DNA from: Muricea muricata
Taxonomy: Eukaryota > Cnidaria > Anthozoa > Malacalcyonacea > Plexauridae
Direction of reading: 5' to 3'
Assembly (NCBI GenBank): GCA_963855995.1
Contig: OY979718.1
Span: forward strand, 46,845,559 to 46,909,558
DNA: 64,000 nucleotides
The stretch's first letter is position 1, and every line of letters begins with the position of its first letter. Positions 25,601-33,179 of this stretch are shown one piece after another. Below the pieces are notes generated by a model, which saw only the letters and a list, made by a program, of their open reading frames with translations, made no database searches and was not told the DNA's origin. A program made the position numbers and the translations under genes.

Positions 25601-26679
25601 TATTTGATAAAGAATTAAAGCAGGCTGCTCCCAAATTTTTAAGCAGTGGTACCATGTAGCATGTCTCTCAAGAAAGAAGTCAAAGAAGTGAGATTGGTTT
25701 AACATCGACTGATGAAATTGTATTAGATTGTCAGTATTTAAGTTTTAATGGTATTTAAAATTAATATATATTTACTACATGCAGCAACAGATTTCTACAA
25801 ATTTTGAATTTAATTATTAAATTTACAACCTTTCTGTGAAATTCTTTAATTTAGATCCAATTTCATTTAGATTTTCCATTTAGATCCAGTTGATCATACA
25901 ACCTCAAAAAATTCTGCAAAAGTTAAAGTCCAAAATGATTTCTGGGAACTACTGTGGTTCCCAGGATCCGATACTTTTTCCACTTCTGATACTCTTAATG
26001 CTTGAAAGTTCAAAATTCCTAAACATCACTAGCACTATTAGTTCCGAATTGTACTCGACATCGGATGATTACTTACATATAATGATGAAGAAATGATAGA
26101 ACGAAATACTTATTATGTAAGATTTCAATCTTACATAATAAGTATTTCGTTCTATCATTTATCATTACCCTTCAGACAGATTTTTTTGACTATATATATT
26201 TTAGGATAGATTTAGTTGACCGTTCAGCTGGTCCAATCAACGGGGATGTGTACACCATAGTTAATCCAAGCACTAATAAGGAGACAAGCGGAAAGGTAAT
26301 ATAGATTTCATATCATTAAAAAAAAGGTTTCCACCGTTTATTTCCAGTATAATATATGAATGAGATATGTATAGGTAGCGGAATCTATATAAAATTATGC
26401 CATAATTAATGTCGTCAACATTTATGTTCATCGTGTATTCGTGACTTTAAATAAAACATGTCCTATTTTGTAAACTAGAGTGACAATGATTTGGTTTACA
26501 CCGAGCTGTCACATATGAAATCTGAAGAATCAGTCAACAAACATCCTGAGCAGTCAGATCCCCAAGAGTACGCTCATGTTACCCACGTTCTTAAAGCTGG
26601 CGAAACTGCGTATGAAAATGTCGCAGTTCACAATGATGATAACGAAGAATATGCCAACGTCACCGTTTTAAAAAAGTAA
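13513..26679 (+). CDS. Type I transmembrane receptor with ITIM-like tyrosine tail (8 exons)
   Basis: Spliced model: 13513-13699, 13853-14011, 14279-14452 (or 14336-14452), 14782-15039, 22986-23183, 23723-23747, 26205-26295, 26479-26679. Every junction is GT..AG, phases agree throughout, and the total is 1293 nt (430 residues) or 1236 nt (411 residues) depending on the exon 3 acceptor. The protein has a signal peptide, a basic Pro/Thr-rich stretch, a helical-looking ectodomain with seven N-glycosylation sequons, a Thr-rich stalk, one membrane span, a basic stop-transfer sequence and a tail of about 110 residues. Tail tyrosines sit in VYTIV, LVYTEL, EYAHV, AYENV and EYANV. LVYTEL fits the ITIM consensus and YENV/YANV fit Grb2-type YxN sites. 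A plasma-membrane signalling receptor is inferred. No known ectodomain family is recognised. Exons 1-5 all end in phase 1, as in modular extracellular genes. The model is by eye and exons could be missing in the 7.9-kb intron 4. Confidence 0.72.
13853..15039 (+). CDS. Receptor exons 2-4: glycosylated ectodomain
   Basis: Exon 2 is 13853-14011 (acceptor TTTTTTCTAG, donor G|GTACGT). Exon 3 ends at 14452 (donor A|GTATGT). Its acceptor is ambiguous: TTGACAG at 14278 or GGAAG at 14335, both in frame. Exon 4 is 14782-15039 (acceptor CGCTCTAG, donor CAG|GTATGT). Sequon positions are NDT and NTT in exon 2, and NAS, NHT, NVS, NET and NQS in exon 4. Cysteines are one in exon 2 and three in exon 4. The text (FIEEMLDKYG, HFEELSEELLNLRKR, FFDKLFNASDSMKQNI) looks amphipathic and helical. 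No Ig, lectin or EGF pattern is visible. Confidence 0.68.
14114..14226 (-). repeat. Antisense duplicate of receptor exon 3 inside intron 2
   Basis: The reverse complement of this stretch aligns with exon 3 (about 14339-14435). The best block is ATTGCTCAACTTGAGGAAA, identical in both, extended on each side through matches to the TTTCAGAACGC and ATTGCC segments, with a few gaps. The two copies are about 140 bp apart and inverted, so the pre-mRNA could fold into a long hairpin across the intron 2/exon 3 boundary. The duplicate has gaps that break its own frame. Confidence 0.7.
15370..15520 (+). pseudogene. Gypsy RT/RNase H fragment in receptor intron 4
   Basis: The plus-strand frame reads NSFLGLASFCQRFIRE, the conserved Gypsy segment after the RT core, then degenerates into a short tandem run of ACTCGTAGCTC. 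It is an isolated fragment. Confidence 0.6.
16285..17740. mobile_element. Mutator-like foldback element, copy 2 (1.46 kb)
   Basis: Same family as 9208-10796 but inverted. It starts GGGAATCACGAAACATC and ends GATACCTTACTCCC. The flanks are an exact 9-bp duplication ATAAGCGTG (16276-16284 and 17741-17749). TIRs run about 16285-16664 and 17268-17740, with TCGAGTT-type tandem units in the outer arms and a core of about 600 bp. The two ends of the element differ outside the shared arm in both copies, so the asymmetry is a stable feature of the family. Confidence 0.85.
18490..19937. mobile_element. Mutator-like element with GAGAGTTAT sub-repeats (1.45 kb)
   Basis: Inverted arms of about 220 bp consist of repeated GGAGAGTTAT-type units followed by GAACCACGCCC. 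Ends are GGGTATGACTAAT on the left and AACCAGTCCC on the right. Flanks are TCTAATAAC (18481-18489) and TATAATAAC (19938-19946), 8 of 9 matching. It inserted into LINE ORF1. Internal open frames (for example 18993-19268) resemble no transposase. Confidence 0.8.
18735..18892 (+). repeat. SINE/LINE-tail-like insertion with A-rich end
   Basis: The segment contains TTTTCTCCGGGTAGTCCGG, GGTGACCCTGCCCCTGTGGC and ends in CTAAATAAAATAAAACAAAA. The A-rich tail and the TCCGG..CCTGCCCC pattern resemble the 3' domain of widespread invertebrate SINEs or LINEs. The assignment is from memory of the pattern only. It lies inside the 18490-19937 element. Confidence 0.45.
20262..21190 (+). pseudogene. LINE ORF2 remnant: endonuclease with the RT core deleted
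   Basis: The frame at 20262-20459 gives LIRELASDNEVDVLAISEAR and MEGYKIHRLDWKCKRGG, the N-terminal APE-type endonuclease of CR1/L2-like LINEs. 20521-20590 gives GDPNCNLLNNSSVDAKALL (normally GDFN). 20864-21060 gives SQIVQEPTRITAQTRSLLDI and MDMGISDHQCV, with the catalytic SDH motif. From about 21060 it jumps to ISKLGQINRLKHLFDQKTLA and MIISALVMNKINYCSS, which belongs near the C-terminus of LINE RT. The RT palm is missing, so this is an internally deleted copy, further broken by a hAT-like insertion at 20595. Confidence 0.75.
20595..20845 (+). mobile_element. Partial hAT-like insertion in the LINE endonuclease
   Basis: It begins CAGGGGCGGATCTAGC, a terminus typical of hAT elements of the Tip100 kind, and interrupts the LINE frame between ALLDT and QLQSLSQIVQEP. 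No matching right terminus was found, so the copy is truncated or rearranged. The right boundary is where LINE sequence resumes. Confidence 0.5.
21222..21660 (+). pseudogene. Gypsy RNase H fragment, plus strand
   Basis: Translation gives TVWGCEKFHLYLYDTTFDLL, TDHNPSR (normally TDHKPL), then, in other frames, LQYSPGATNPADILSRLPLP and FTTLPAMPFPKK. NPADILSRLP is a hallmark of the Gypsy RNase H-to-integrase linker. It lies in the same orientation as the surrounding LINE, still inside receptor intron 4. The remainder of the intron (21661-22985) shows no gene, only a two-copy 46-bp tandem at 22235-22315. Confidence 0.75.
22986..23183 (+). CDS. Receptor exon 5: Thr-rich stalk and transmembrane segment
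   Basis: Acceptor CTCATATTTAG, donor ACAA|GTAAGT, phase 1 to phase 1, 198 nt. It encodes a Thr-rich stalk (FKITTETKEASTTQTVNI), then SLSVIVTPVAVVFILIVIAI followed by VFRIWFKRRST. The hydrophobic run is about 21 residues and ends in a basic stop-transfer cluster, fixing a type I orientation. Confidence 0.8.
23723..23747 (+). CDS. Receptor exon 6: 25-nt juxtamembrane micro-exon
   Basis: Acceptor TTTTATAAG and donor CC|GTAAGT. It encodes RKDYKDDKP across the two junctions and shifts the phase from 1 to 2, which the next exon matches. It is short, but both splice sites are strong and the frame is only rescued if it is included. Confidence 0.6.
26091..26160. repeat. Perfect 34-bp-arm palindrome in intron 7 of the model
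   Basis: Left arm 26091-26124 (starts AAATGATAGAACGAAATAC) is exactly reverse-complementary to 26127-26160, with only TC between. It lies 44 bp upstream of the acceptor of receptor exon 7. The perfection implies recent origin or active homogenisation, and a cruciform or RNA hairpin is possible. Confidence 0.95.
26205..26679 (+). CDS. Receptor exons 7-8: cytoplasmic tail with five tyrosine motifs
   Basis: Exon 7 (26205-26295, acceptor TATATTTTAG, donor AAG|GTAATA) enters in phase 2 and leaves in phase 0. Exon 8 (26479-26679, acceptor AAACTAG) ends at TAA. Motifs in order are NGDVYTIVNP, NDLVYTELSH, PQEYAHVTHV, ETAYENVAVH and EEYANVTVLKK, about 13 to 24 residues apart. LVYTEL satisfies [IVLS]xYxx[LVI]. 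The other four have Val at +3 but lack the -2 hydrophobic residue. The tail is otherwise polar and acidic with no kinase or other domain. Confidence 0.78.
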
Positions 26680-26699
26680 TTAAAATTGCTATTGCAGTC

Positions 26700-27769
26700 A
26701 AAGAACATTAATTGCTGGTGCTACACCATCTAATCCATACCCACTGTATAATAACAGTTAATTAGTGCGGCCACACCCACATCGCACTACCTTAAATTAA
26801 TTTATTGCATTCTTCGTACGGAAAATTCTTATATGCAGTCGGTAAAAACTAAGAAGATTTGACTTTTAAGAAGAATCTGCTTTCTAATTTCAAGGGAATT
26901 TAAAATTGTTAACGACGTCTTAAGATACTTTCTAAAATAATTTCAAGGTCTTAGCTACTATCATTTCTAATATGTGTATAATAGTTAGACTTATATTTGA
27001 TTTAACATCTAACATGCACAAAAAAGTGTCCCAGAAATCTATTATATTAATTTGACAGCTCTTTTAAAAATTGCAAATATTATACAGACAGCTCTGTATG
27101 ATTGACAGCTCTGATCAACACAGGGTTTGTACATACATGAGAAACGTTTGCAGATTCTTATTTAAAGCATTCCGGAACGTCAAACTAATACAACATTTTG
27201 TGGCTATTATAATTTGAAATTAGTCAAATGTTACCGCGGGGGGGGGGGGTCCAAATCCGGGGGGGGTGTCCAAATCTTCTCGACTCTGTATCTGATGATA
27301 AAGTTGAAAATAAGAAGTGGCGGGGATCTATTCCGTGGAAAGCTGGAGCGCTAGAGTTGAGTCCAACCCATTGAACTATAAGTAAACTGGAACTGGAACG
27401 ATAAGTCAGGGAAAATTGAAGCCAATTTGATTCAGTTTTTCCGAGTTTTGAGTTGAAATACTGCGTCAAAAATTAGACCATATATCAAATGAAAGCCATT
27501 AAAGCTCTTATTTGATGCAAGAACTTTGAGACTTCAAGGAAAAGAAAGACTGCTTAAACTTTGAAGGGAAATTTGCTGTATTTTGCAAAATTGCAGTTGT
27601 TTTCGTATTTTTAAGACATTTCTTTTTTGCATAAAGCCTTGAATTTTTAGTTTTGATGTAACTTATTAATCGCTTCAAATTGATACACAGTCGGTACTTT
27701 GACGTTAAGTATTTCGTCTCAAAACTCAGAAAAAACTAACTTGGTTTCGCTTTTGTATCGAGTTAGCGT
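26700..27769. other. No gene recognised downstream of the receptor
   Basis: Presumed 3' UTR, then AT-rich DNA, with a G-rich run at 27237-27267. The minus-strand open frame at 27224-27469 shows no known domain and I do not call it. Confidence 0.45.
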
Positions 27770-28045
27770 TCCAGTTGTATTGCAGCTCAACCACTGAGCT
27801 ATATATTATACTCCTTGGAGGAGCGGCTCCTATACTTGCTTGAGTAATCGGAGTGTCGGCAAAAAATAGCGGATTTCGGCCTCTGCTGCAGTGAACTAGA
27901 AATAACTGGAACGCTACCTTCTGTTAAACTTGTAATGCGTGGATGAAGCCAAATTCTATGTCCAGACACGCGTGTCTGGACATAAAGTCTCGCGAGATCA
28001 GCTGCGCGACATTTCCGCGTGGTAATGTCAAGAAGCAAACATGCC
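27770..28045 (-). repeat. tRNA-derived SINE-like repeat, copy A
   Basis: Read on the minus strand, ATATAGCTCAGTGGTTGAGC resembles a Pol III A box. The region carries GGCTCCTATACTTGCTTGAG and TAATCGGAGTGTCGGCAAAA on the plus strand, both repeated in diverged form at 28612-28680. The stretch 27900-28030, with CAGACACGCGTGTCTGG, is repeated in diverged form at 38830-38970. Element boundaries were not found. Confidence 0.45.
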
Positions 28046-28599
28046 AATTAAGCCGGTGTTTTTACGATAGAAAAGTTTTTTGGTTCACGAACAAATCATG
28101 TTTTCAGAATTTTTGAAAGTTTTCTTGTCTCGACGGCGGCTTGGGATGTGGAAAAGTAAGCGGAAAGATGAACGTGGATGAAATCGGGATAGTTCAAAAT
28201 GTTTATATTTTTATTTTAATTCCCGTGTTGCAGATATTATACCTGCATTTAATCTTTTAAAAAAAAAAAAAATCTTTTTGTAATAACTGTCTTTATTTTT
28301 AGTGGATTAAAAAATCAGTTTATTTCAGTAAAAAAATTGTCAGAATTTGTGAAAAACTGGGAAAAATACAAAAATTTCTGAGCCGACAAAATTCAGCTTT
28401 CACTTTTCGAGAAATTTCATTGCAAAAAAAGTCTTTTAACTGCCATTTATTAGGAGAAGATGAACAAAATTAAGTTTAAAATTTACCTGCAAGTTTTACT
28501 GGAATAAAATATTGAATAAAAGGACTTAAATACTTTCTTTTTGGGCCAGTGTTGAAAAAAAATTCGTGTGTTGTTTGCTCCGCGCTCGTTGTGTACGTG

Positions 28600-28735
28600 A
28601 AAAGTTTAAAGCGGCTCCTACATTCTTGCTTCAGTAATCGGATTGTCGCCAAAAACATGCCAGATTTCGACCTCTGCTGACGCACACTGAGCTATAGTAT
28701 TACTGGAGAACCTGCTCCTATCTTTCCTTTTGCAG
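28600..28735 (-). repeat. tRNA-derived SINE-like repeat, copy B
   Basis: On the minus strand, TATAGCTCAGTGTGCGTCAG is A-box-like and GAGGTCGAAATCTGG is B-box-like, 15 to 25 bp apart. Plus-strand text GGCTCCTACATTCTTGCTTC matches copy A at 27825-27845. It is a likely SINE head and not a functional tRNA, because no cloverleaf closes. Confidence 0.45.
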
Positions 28736-29214
28736 GTAACAGAATTCCTGACACCTTTTGAAACCTGCTAATTTAAATTGATTACGCTAGCATACAATCT
28801 CATATGATACTTCTCAATATCCCTAATGTAAACTGTATATGGCGTAATTTTTTTTCAATTCTTTTTCGTAAGAAAAACGATAGTTCCAACCGTTAAGTAA
28901 AATTATAGCATTTTTAACTCGGTTTTTTCTTAAAATATTTGTGGCGTAATTTTTTTTCCAATTTTTTGGGGGAGGGGGGTTTCGTAAGAAAAACGATAGT
29001 CCCCACCGTTAAGAAAAATTATAGCATTTTGAGCACGGGTTTTCCTCAATTTTTTTTCGGAGACTTTTGAGGACCGTTATTTTCTCCGTGTACCAAAAAT
29101 TTTGCCAGTGTGGTTGACAAGGAAATAAAAAGTGTATGATATAAAGAAGTTGTCCATTTTTGACGAATTTTTCTAAAAAAAAATCAGCAAAACAGATCAA
29201 AAGATACTTTGAAA

Positions 29215-29305
29215 AGGAGTATTGATCCTAGCCACGTTGGTTGAGACATTCTTAATTGACAACTAGACTATGTTGGTTATGACGCTCTGGCGAGGTGGTT
29301 TAAGT
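29215..29305 (-). repeat. tRNA-head SINE-like copy C
   Basis: The minus-strand reading AACATAGTCTAGTTGTCAAT, followed by AATGTCTCAACCAACG and AGGATCAATACTCC, is similar to copies at 32255-32355 and 32418-32512. All three share the order A-box-like TGGTCTAGTGGTCAA, ATGTC, AATTCC. Confidence 0.45.
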
Positions 29306-29562
29306 TTGTTCGGTATTTTCATGTGCAAGACCGGAAGTTGCCCACGTGGTGACTTAATACTTGACTTGAAAAAGGGACGAACGAGAACTGAGTAGCAAGT
29401 ATTGTATGTCTGTATTTTCTACAAAATTAAAAAAGTACTAGAGTAAAGCTTCTAATTTTACTACGAAGTTGTCTACGCGTTTTAGCGGGGTACTTAATTC
29501 TTAAAATTGACAAAAGCCAAAGCAATTTTTGGCAAAGGCAGGTATTGATCCCAGCCTCGCCC

Positions 29563-29712
29563 GGTAATAATTCCGTGTTCTCAGTACGCGAAATTAAATT
29601 TTAATCCAAGCCCTAAATCTAATCAAAAACATGACAAATAAAACGCAGGTTAGGATTAGGGTTTGGGTTAGGGCTTGGATTAAGATTAATATAAGAACAC
29701 GGAATTATTACC
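29563..29712. mobile_element. Foldback MITE with TTAGGG-like centre, copy 1
   Basis: Ends are GGTAATAATTCCGTGTTCTC and its reverse complement. The arms continue through AATCCAAGCCCTAA. The core contains GGTTAGGATTAGGG. A near-identical copy lies at 32611-32751. Flanks do not show an obvious target duplication. Confidence 0.75.
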
Positions 29713-29819
29713 GTATTATGGTAGTATTTGGATTATTTCGCATTCATCTCAAGACCGAAACCAGCCTAAAGTAAACTACGAAGACCGTACGAAGAGCTTT
29801 TTGACGGATGGGAATTGTG

Positions 29820-29882
29820 AGAGTGCAATGGAAAAAACTATTGCACTCCTAGGAGTGCAATGGAACGTTTTCCATTGCACTC
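29820..29882. repeat. Nested palindrome of GTGCAATGG units
   Basis: AGAGTGCAATGGAAAA pairs with TTTTCCATTGCACTCT. Inside lies a self-complementary ATTGCACTCC/TAGGAGTGCAAT core. Four copies of a GAGTGCAAT word alternate in orientation. Confidence 0.85.
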
Positions 29883-31518
29883 TTGGAAAATAGAACTTTT
29901 TATTACTCCGCCTGCCGTAGGCGAGGCGGAGTTTTAAATTCGCCCCGTTTCTGTTTTTTTTATTTTTATTTTTCTCGGTGTCAGAAGTCGGTTCAACGCT
30001 CATGGGTGATACCGCTGGGCACAAGCCACGTGAGCCGACCTAAACACGGCGTTTAAACTCAGTTTCAAGCGGAATATGTCAACAAAACACGCATTTTAAC
30101 ATGTATGCTAGAACATCTAAGCCGCAAGAAGGTTTTACGTGCAAAGATTCTCATGCAAAATGTTTTAAAACGACAAATTCTACCGTAAACCTTTACCGAG
30201 GAGCGATGTATCGCGATGAGGTTTTGAGAGCGTGTTTCCGTCATTTTCTGTTGTGTTTCCACTTTTAAGAAATTTAGAAATTTCTACACAAGAATCAAAC
30301 GCAAATTCTACTGAAATATCTATTTACAAAACACAATTTTTAACATGTAATAGTGAACAAAAAGGGAAAGGAAGGTTCTTTATCAAAACATTGCTCCAGA
30401 AATGTTTTAAAACGGCAAATTTTGATAGACTTCATCATTCCATGATCAAGGAGTGAGTCCAGGAAATGTGTTCATAATTCTAATCACGAAGTATTCGTTG
30501 TGATTTCTTTCCGTGGTTTTCTATACCTATGTTGAGATCGATGCTGATATTTCGTGCAAAATGATTTATTTGCTTGTGGGATCTCATACATTTGTAAAAG
30601 GTAAAAGACATTTAACATTCCAATTCCAGAAACACATATGTTAGTCTAAAGTTCCCAACAAATTATATCGTGGAGACTTCAGGCAGTGTGCTACAGAATT
30701 GATTTAAATTGATGCTATCAGGTTAATATATTTATGTATTGTATACACTTTTAGTAAAAATTTCTTTCCTTGCAGCTGACCAAAGATAAACAGCCATATG
30801 TTGGTAGTACTATGACAAAAGAATCTTGTTTAATATATGTACTATGAAAGTCTTTAATTTAAATTAAATTCTAAAAAGTGCAATCTTACTAGAACTCTGG
30901 GCAGAGTGCCTGGCAAGTCAGTCCGACATTGATTTTTGTTATCTTAGTGATTACATAAGATGTGCTAGCAATGTCTTAAAATGTCTTGGAAGTTATCCTA
31001 ATAATAACTGATTTAAAAAGGAGTTCGTTGGGCAGGACAGAAATAAGTGAGTATACCCCACCCCCAATGAACGCTCTAGTTACAGCCTCGTGCCCATTTT
31101 CGTTTTGGCAGGCGGAGTGAACGCCTTAGCAGGCGTCTTGTTTAATATCAGTCAATTAATTAAACTGTCAGAATTTAATGCGGTATTGTATAAATGAATA
31201 TATATAACTTAAATGCCTAGCTATAGTTCATCAAATTTGGAAATGTATGATTGAACAGAATTTACAAGGCCTTCTCCGAGTATAAGAGACGGCTGATTTC
31301 AACACACATTTATTTTTCAATGTTTTACTTACAAAAGTCGCGGAGGAGGGGGGCCCTGGGGCCTTGCCCCCTCCCCAATAATTTTCCTGTGATTGATTGA
31401 ATGGCAGTTAATTTTAACCAGTGCTACTTGACGTTTTTCCAATAAGTAGCGTTATAGCTCAGGTCAAGAGCACCCCATTAACATTTTGGCTGTGATTTTG
31501 GGAAAACGTACTCTGACA

Positions 31519-31721
31519 CAGTGGCGGATCTAGCGTAAGTCAACATAAATTACCACAGCTCATTTTAGGATGTATTTACATTTTAAAATACCTTCAAAGC
31601 AACTTCATTGGTTAGATTTTATTCTTTTGAAATTCATAACCTATGACATTGTTATAAAGTTATTTTGAATTTGAAATTGAGCTGCTATAATTTATTTTGA
31701 CTTACCCTGCATCCGCCTCTG
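31519..31721. mobile_element. 203-bp hAT MITE with exact 8-bp target duplication
   Basis: The left end is CAGTGGCGGATCTAGCGTAA and the right end, reverse-complemented, CAGAGGCGGATGCAGGGTAA. TIRs extend about 34 bp (through GTCAAxATAAATTA). It is flanked on both sides by CTCTGACA (31511-31518 and 31722-31729). An inverted, roughly 90% similar copy is at 57251-57451. No coding capacity. Confidence 0.93.
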
Positions 31722-32254
31722 CTCTGACATCCAGCAAAAGGAGGCAAAAGGATTGACGTCGAAATAACATACATATATTTTTTACAGTATTTGTTAATAA
31801 AGAACGAAAAAACCCCAACAATAAACATGAACACGTCGCAACCGCAAGAAGTTTCAAGTAAAAACTTAAAAAATTTAAAAAAACGAAAAAAATGAAAAAG
31901 AACAAAGCATAAATGGAGACTCGATTGTTACCCCAGCACTCTCCCCGCCCCTGGGAAGCTAGGCATTCGGCCCCCTCAATCCGAAAATTTCTCCGCGGTC
32001 CCTGCGTATGCTCAAGTTGTGATCTTAACCATTTTTGTTATGCGTGATATTGTAAACGACTTAATTGGATTTTACATTTTACATGTAATTATGCTCAAAA
32101 GCAACTTCAAGATCTTACTCGCCAGGCCCAGTCCAGAGTATGATTAAATATTATTCGATGAAATATAAACAAAAGTTCGCAATAACTTTGATTTAATCTA
32201 GCCTATATATTTATAACCCCCCCCCCCGCACGACAAGAACCTATAGTATTTGTG

Positions 32255-32512
32255 ACAAGGACAGGAATTCACCCAAAGCTCGTTGACTTGAGACATTTTG
32301 CATTGGCCACTAGACTATATGTTTGCCATCACGCGCTCGCAACTTAGTTTAAATTGTCTAAGCGTGGTTTTCTCTGGCCTTCAATTAACCTTAAACATGA
32401 TCAAAACGAAAATAATTCAGAGGGAGGGAATTATCGCTCAGCTGCGTTGTTGAATTACATGACCACTTTGCCTTGACCACCAGACCATGTTGGCAGTTAC
32501 ACTCGTCCACTT
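32255..32512 (-). repeat. Two tRNA-head SINE-like copies in tandem
   Basis: Minus-strand ATATAGTCTAGTGGCCAATG (copy at 32255-32355) and ACATGGTCTGGTGGTCAAGG (copy at 32418-32512) are both A-box-like. Each is followed about 40 bp later by GGTGAATTCCTG or GATAATTCCCTC, resembling a decayed B box. They are relatives of 29215-29305. Confidence 0.45.
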
Positions 32513-32610
32513 TGGTTTAAAATTATTTACCCGTTTTTAACCGAATGAGCAACAAAAAATGGTTAAACAATTTAAACCACGTTGGAAGGATGTGGTAACT
32601 AACATTGCCT

Positions 32611-32751
32611 GGTAATAATTCCGTGTTCTCAGTACGCGAAATTAAATTTTAATCCAAGCCCTAAAAAACATGACAAATAAAACGCTGGTTAGGATTAGGG
32701 TTTGGGTTAGGGCTTGGATTAAGATTTATATGAGAACACGGAATTATTACC
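32611..32751. mobile_element. Foldback MITE with TTAGGG-like centre, copy 2
   Basis: 141 bp, nearly identical to 29563-29712 apart from a short internal deletion (AATCTAATC region). Same GGTAATAATTCCG ends and GGTTAGGATTAGGG core. Confidence 0.75.
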
Positions 32752-32857
32752 TAAAATACGACTCAATTAAATGCGTGTTGTTTTAAATGTCAAATAAATT
32801 GGTTTTGAAAAACAATTGTTTGGTATTATATAAAACAAATAATGAATGTTTTTATTC

Positions 32858-32987
32858 GTGCAATAGTAAGAATATTTTCATTCGGTGAAAGATTGATTGT
32901 TCCATTCAACGAGGCAATAGCCGAGCCAATCTTTCACCTCATGAAAATATTCTTACCATTGCACTCATAAACATTCATTATTTGTAT
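32858..32987. repeat. Imperfect palindrome of about 130 bp
   Basis: The left arm TGCAATAGTAAGAATATTTT..GGTGAAAGATTG and the right arm CAATCTTTCACC..AAAATATTCTTACCATTGCA enclose a short loop. The outermost bases extend to GAATGTTTTTATTCG / ATAAACATTC. Confidence 0.8.
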
Positions 32988-33179
32988 AATATATCACTGC
33001 TTCCTCTCGAATCTGCCCCCCCCCCACCCCGCCACCTTTTGACGACGGATTGTTAATTCTCCTATAGTTTCAACGCTTCACCAAAATTTTAAAACACTGA
33101 AATTCATCATAATCTTTCACCAACAAAACAACCTCGTTGCTCTCCAGATTCTGAGATTCGGGATTATATTCAGGAAAGA

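Noticed and set aside
25860-26010. Possible extra exon reading DPVDHTTSKNSAKVKVQNDF in receptor intron 6
   Set aside because: It loosely resembles the start of exon 7, but no acceptor gives the required phase without an immediate stop.
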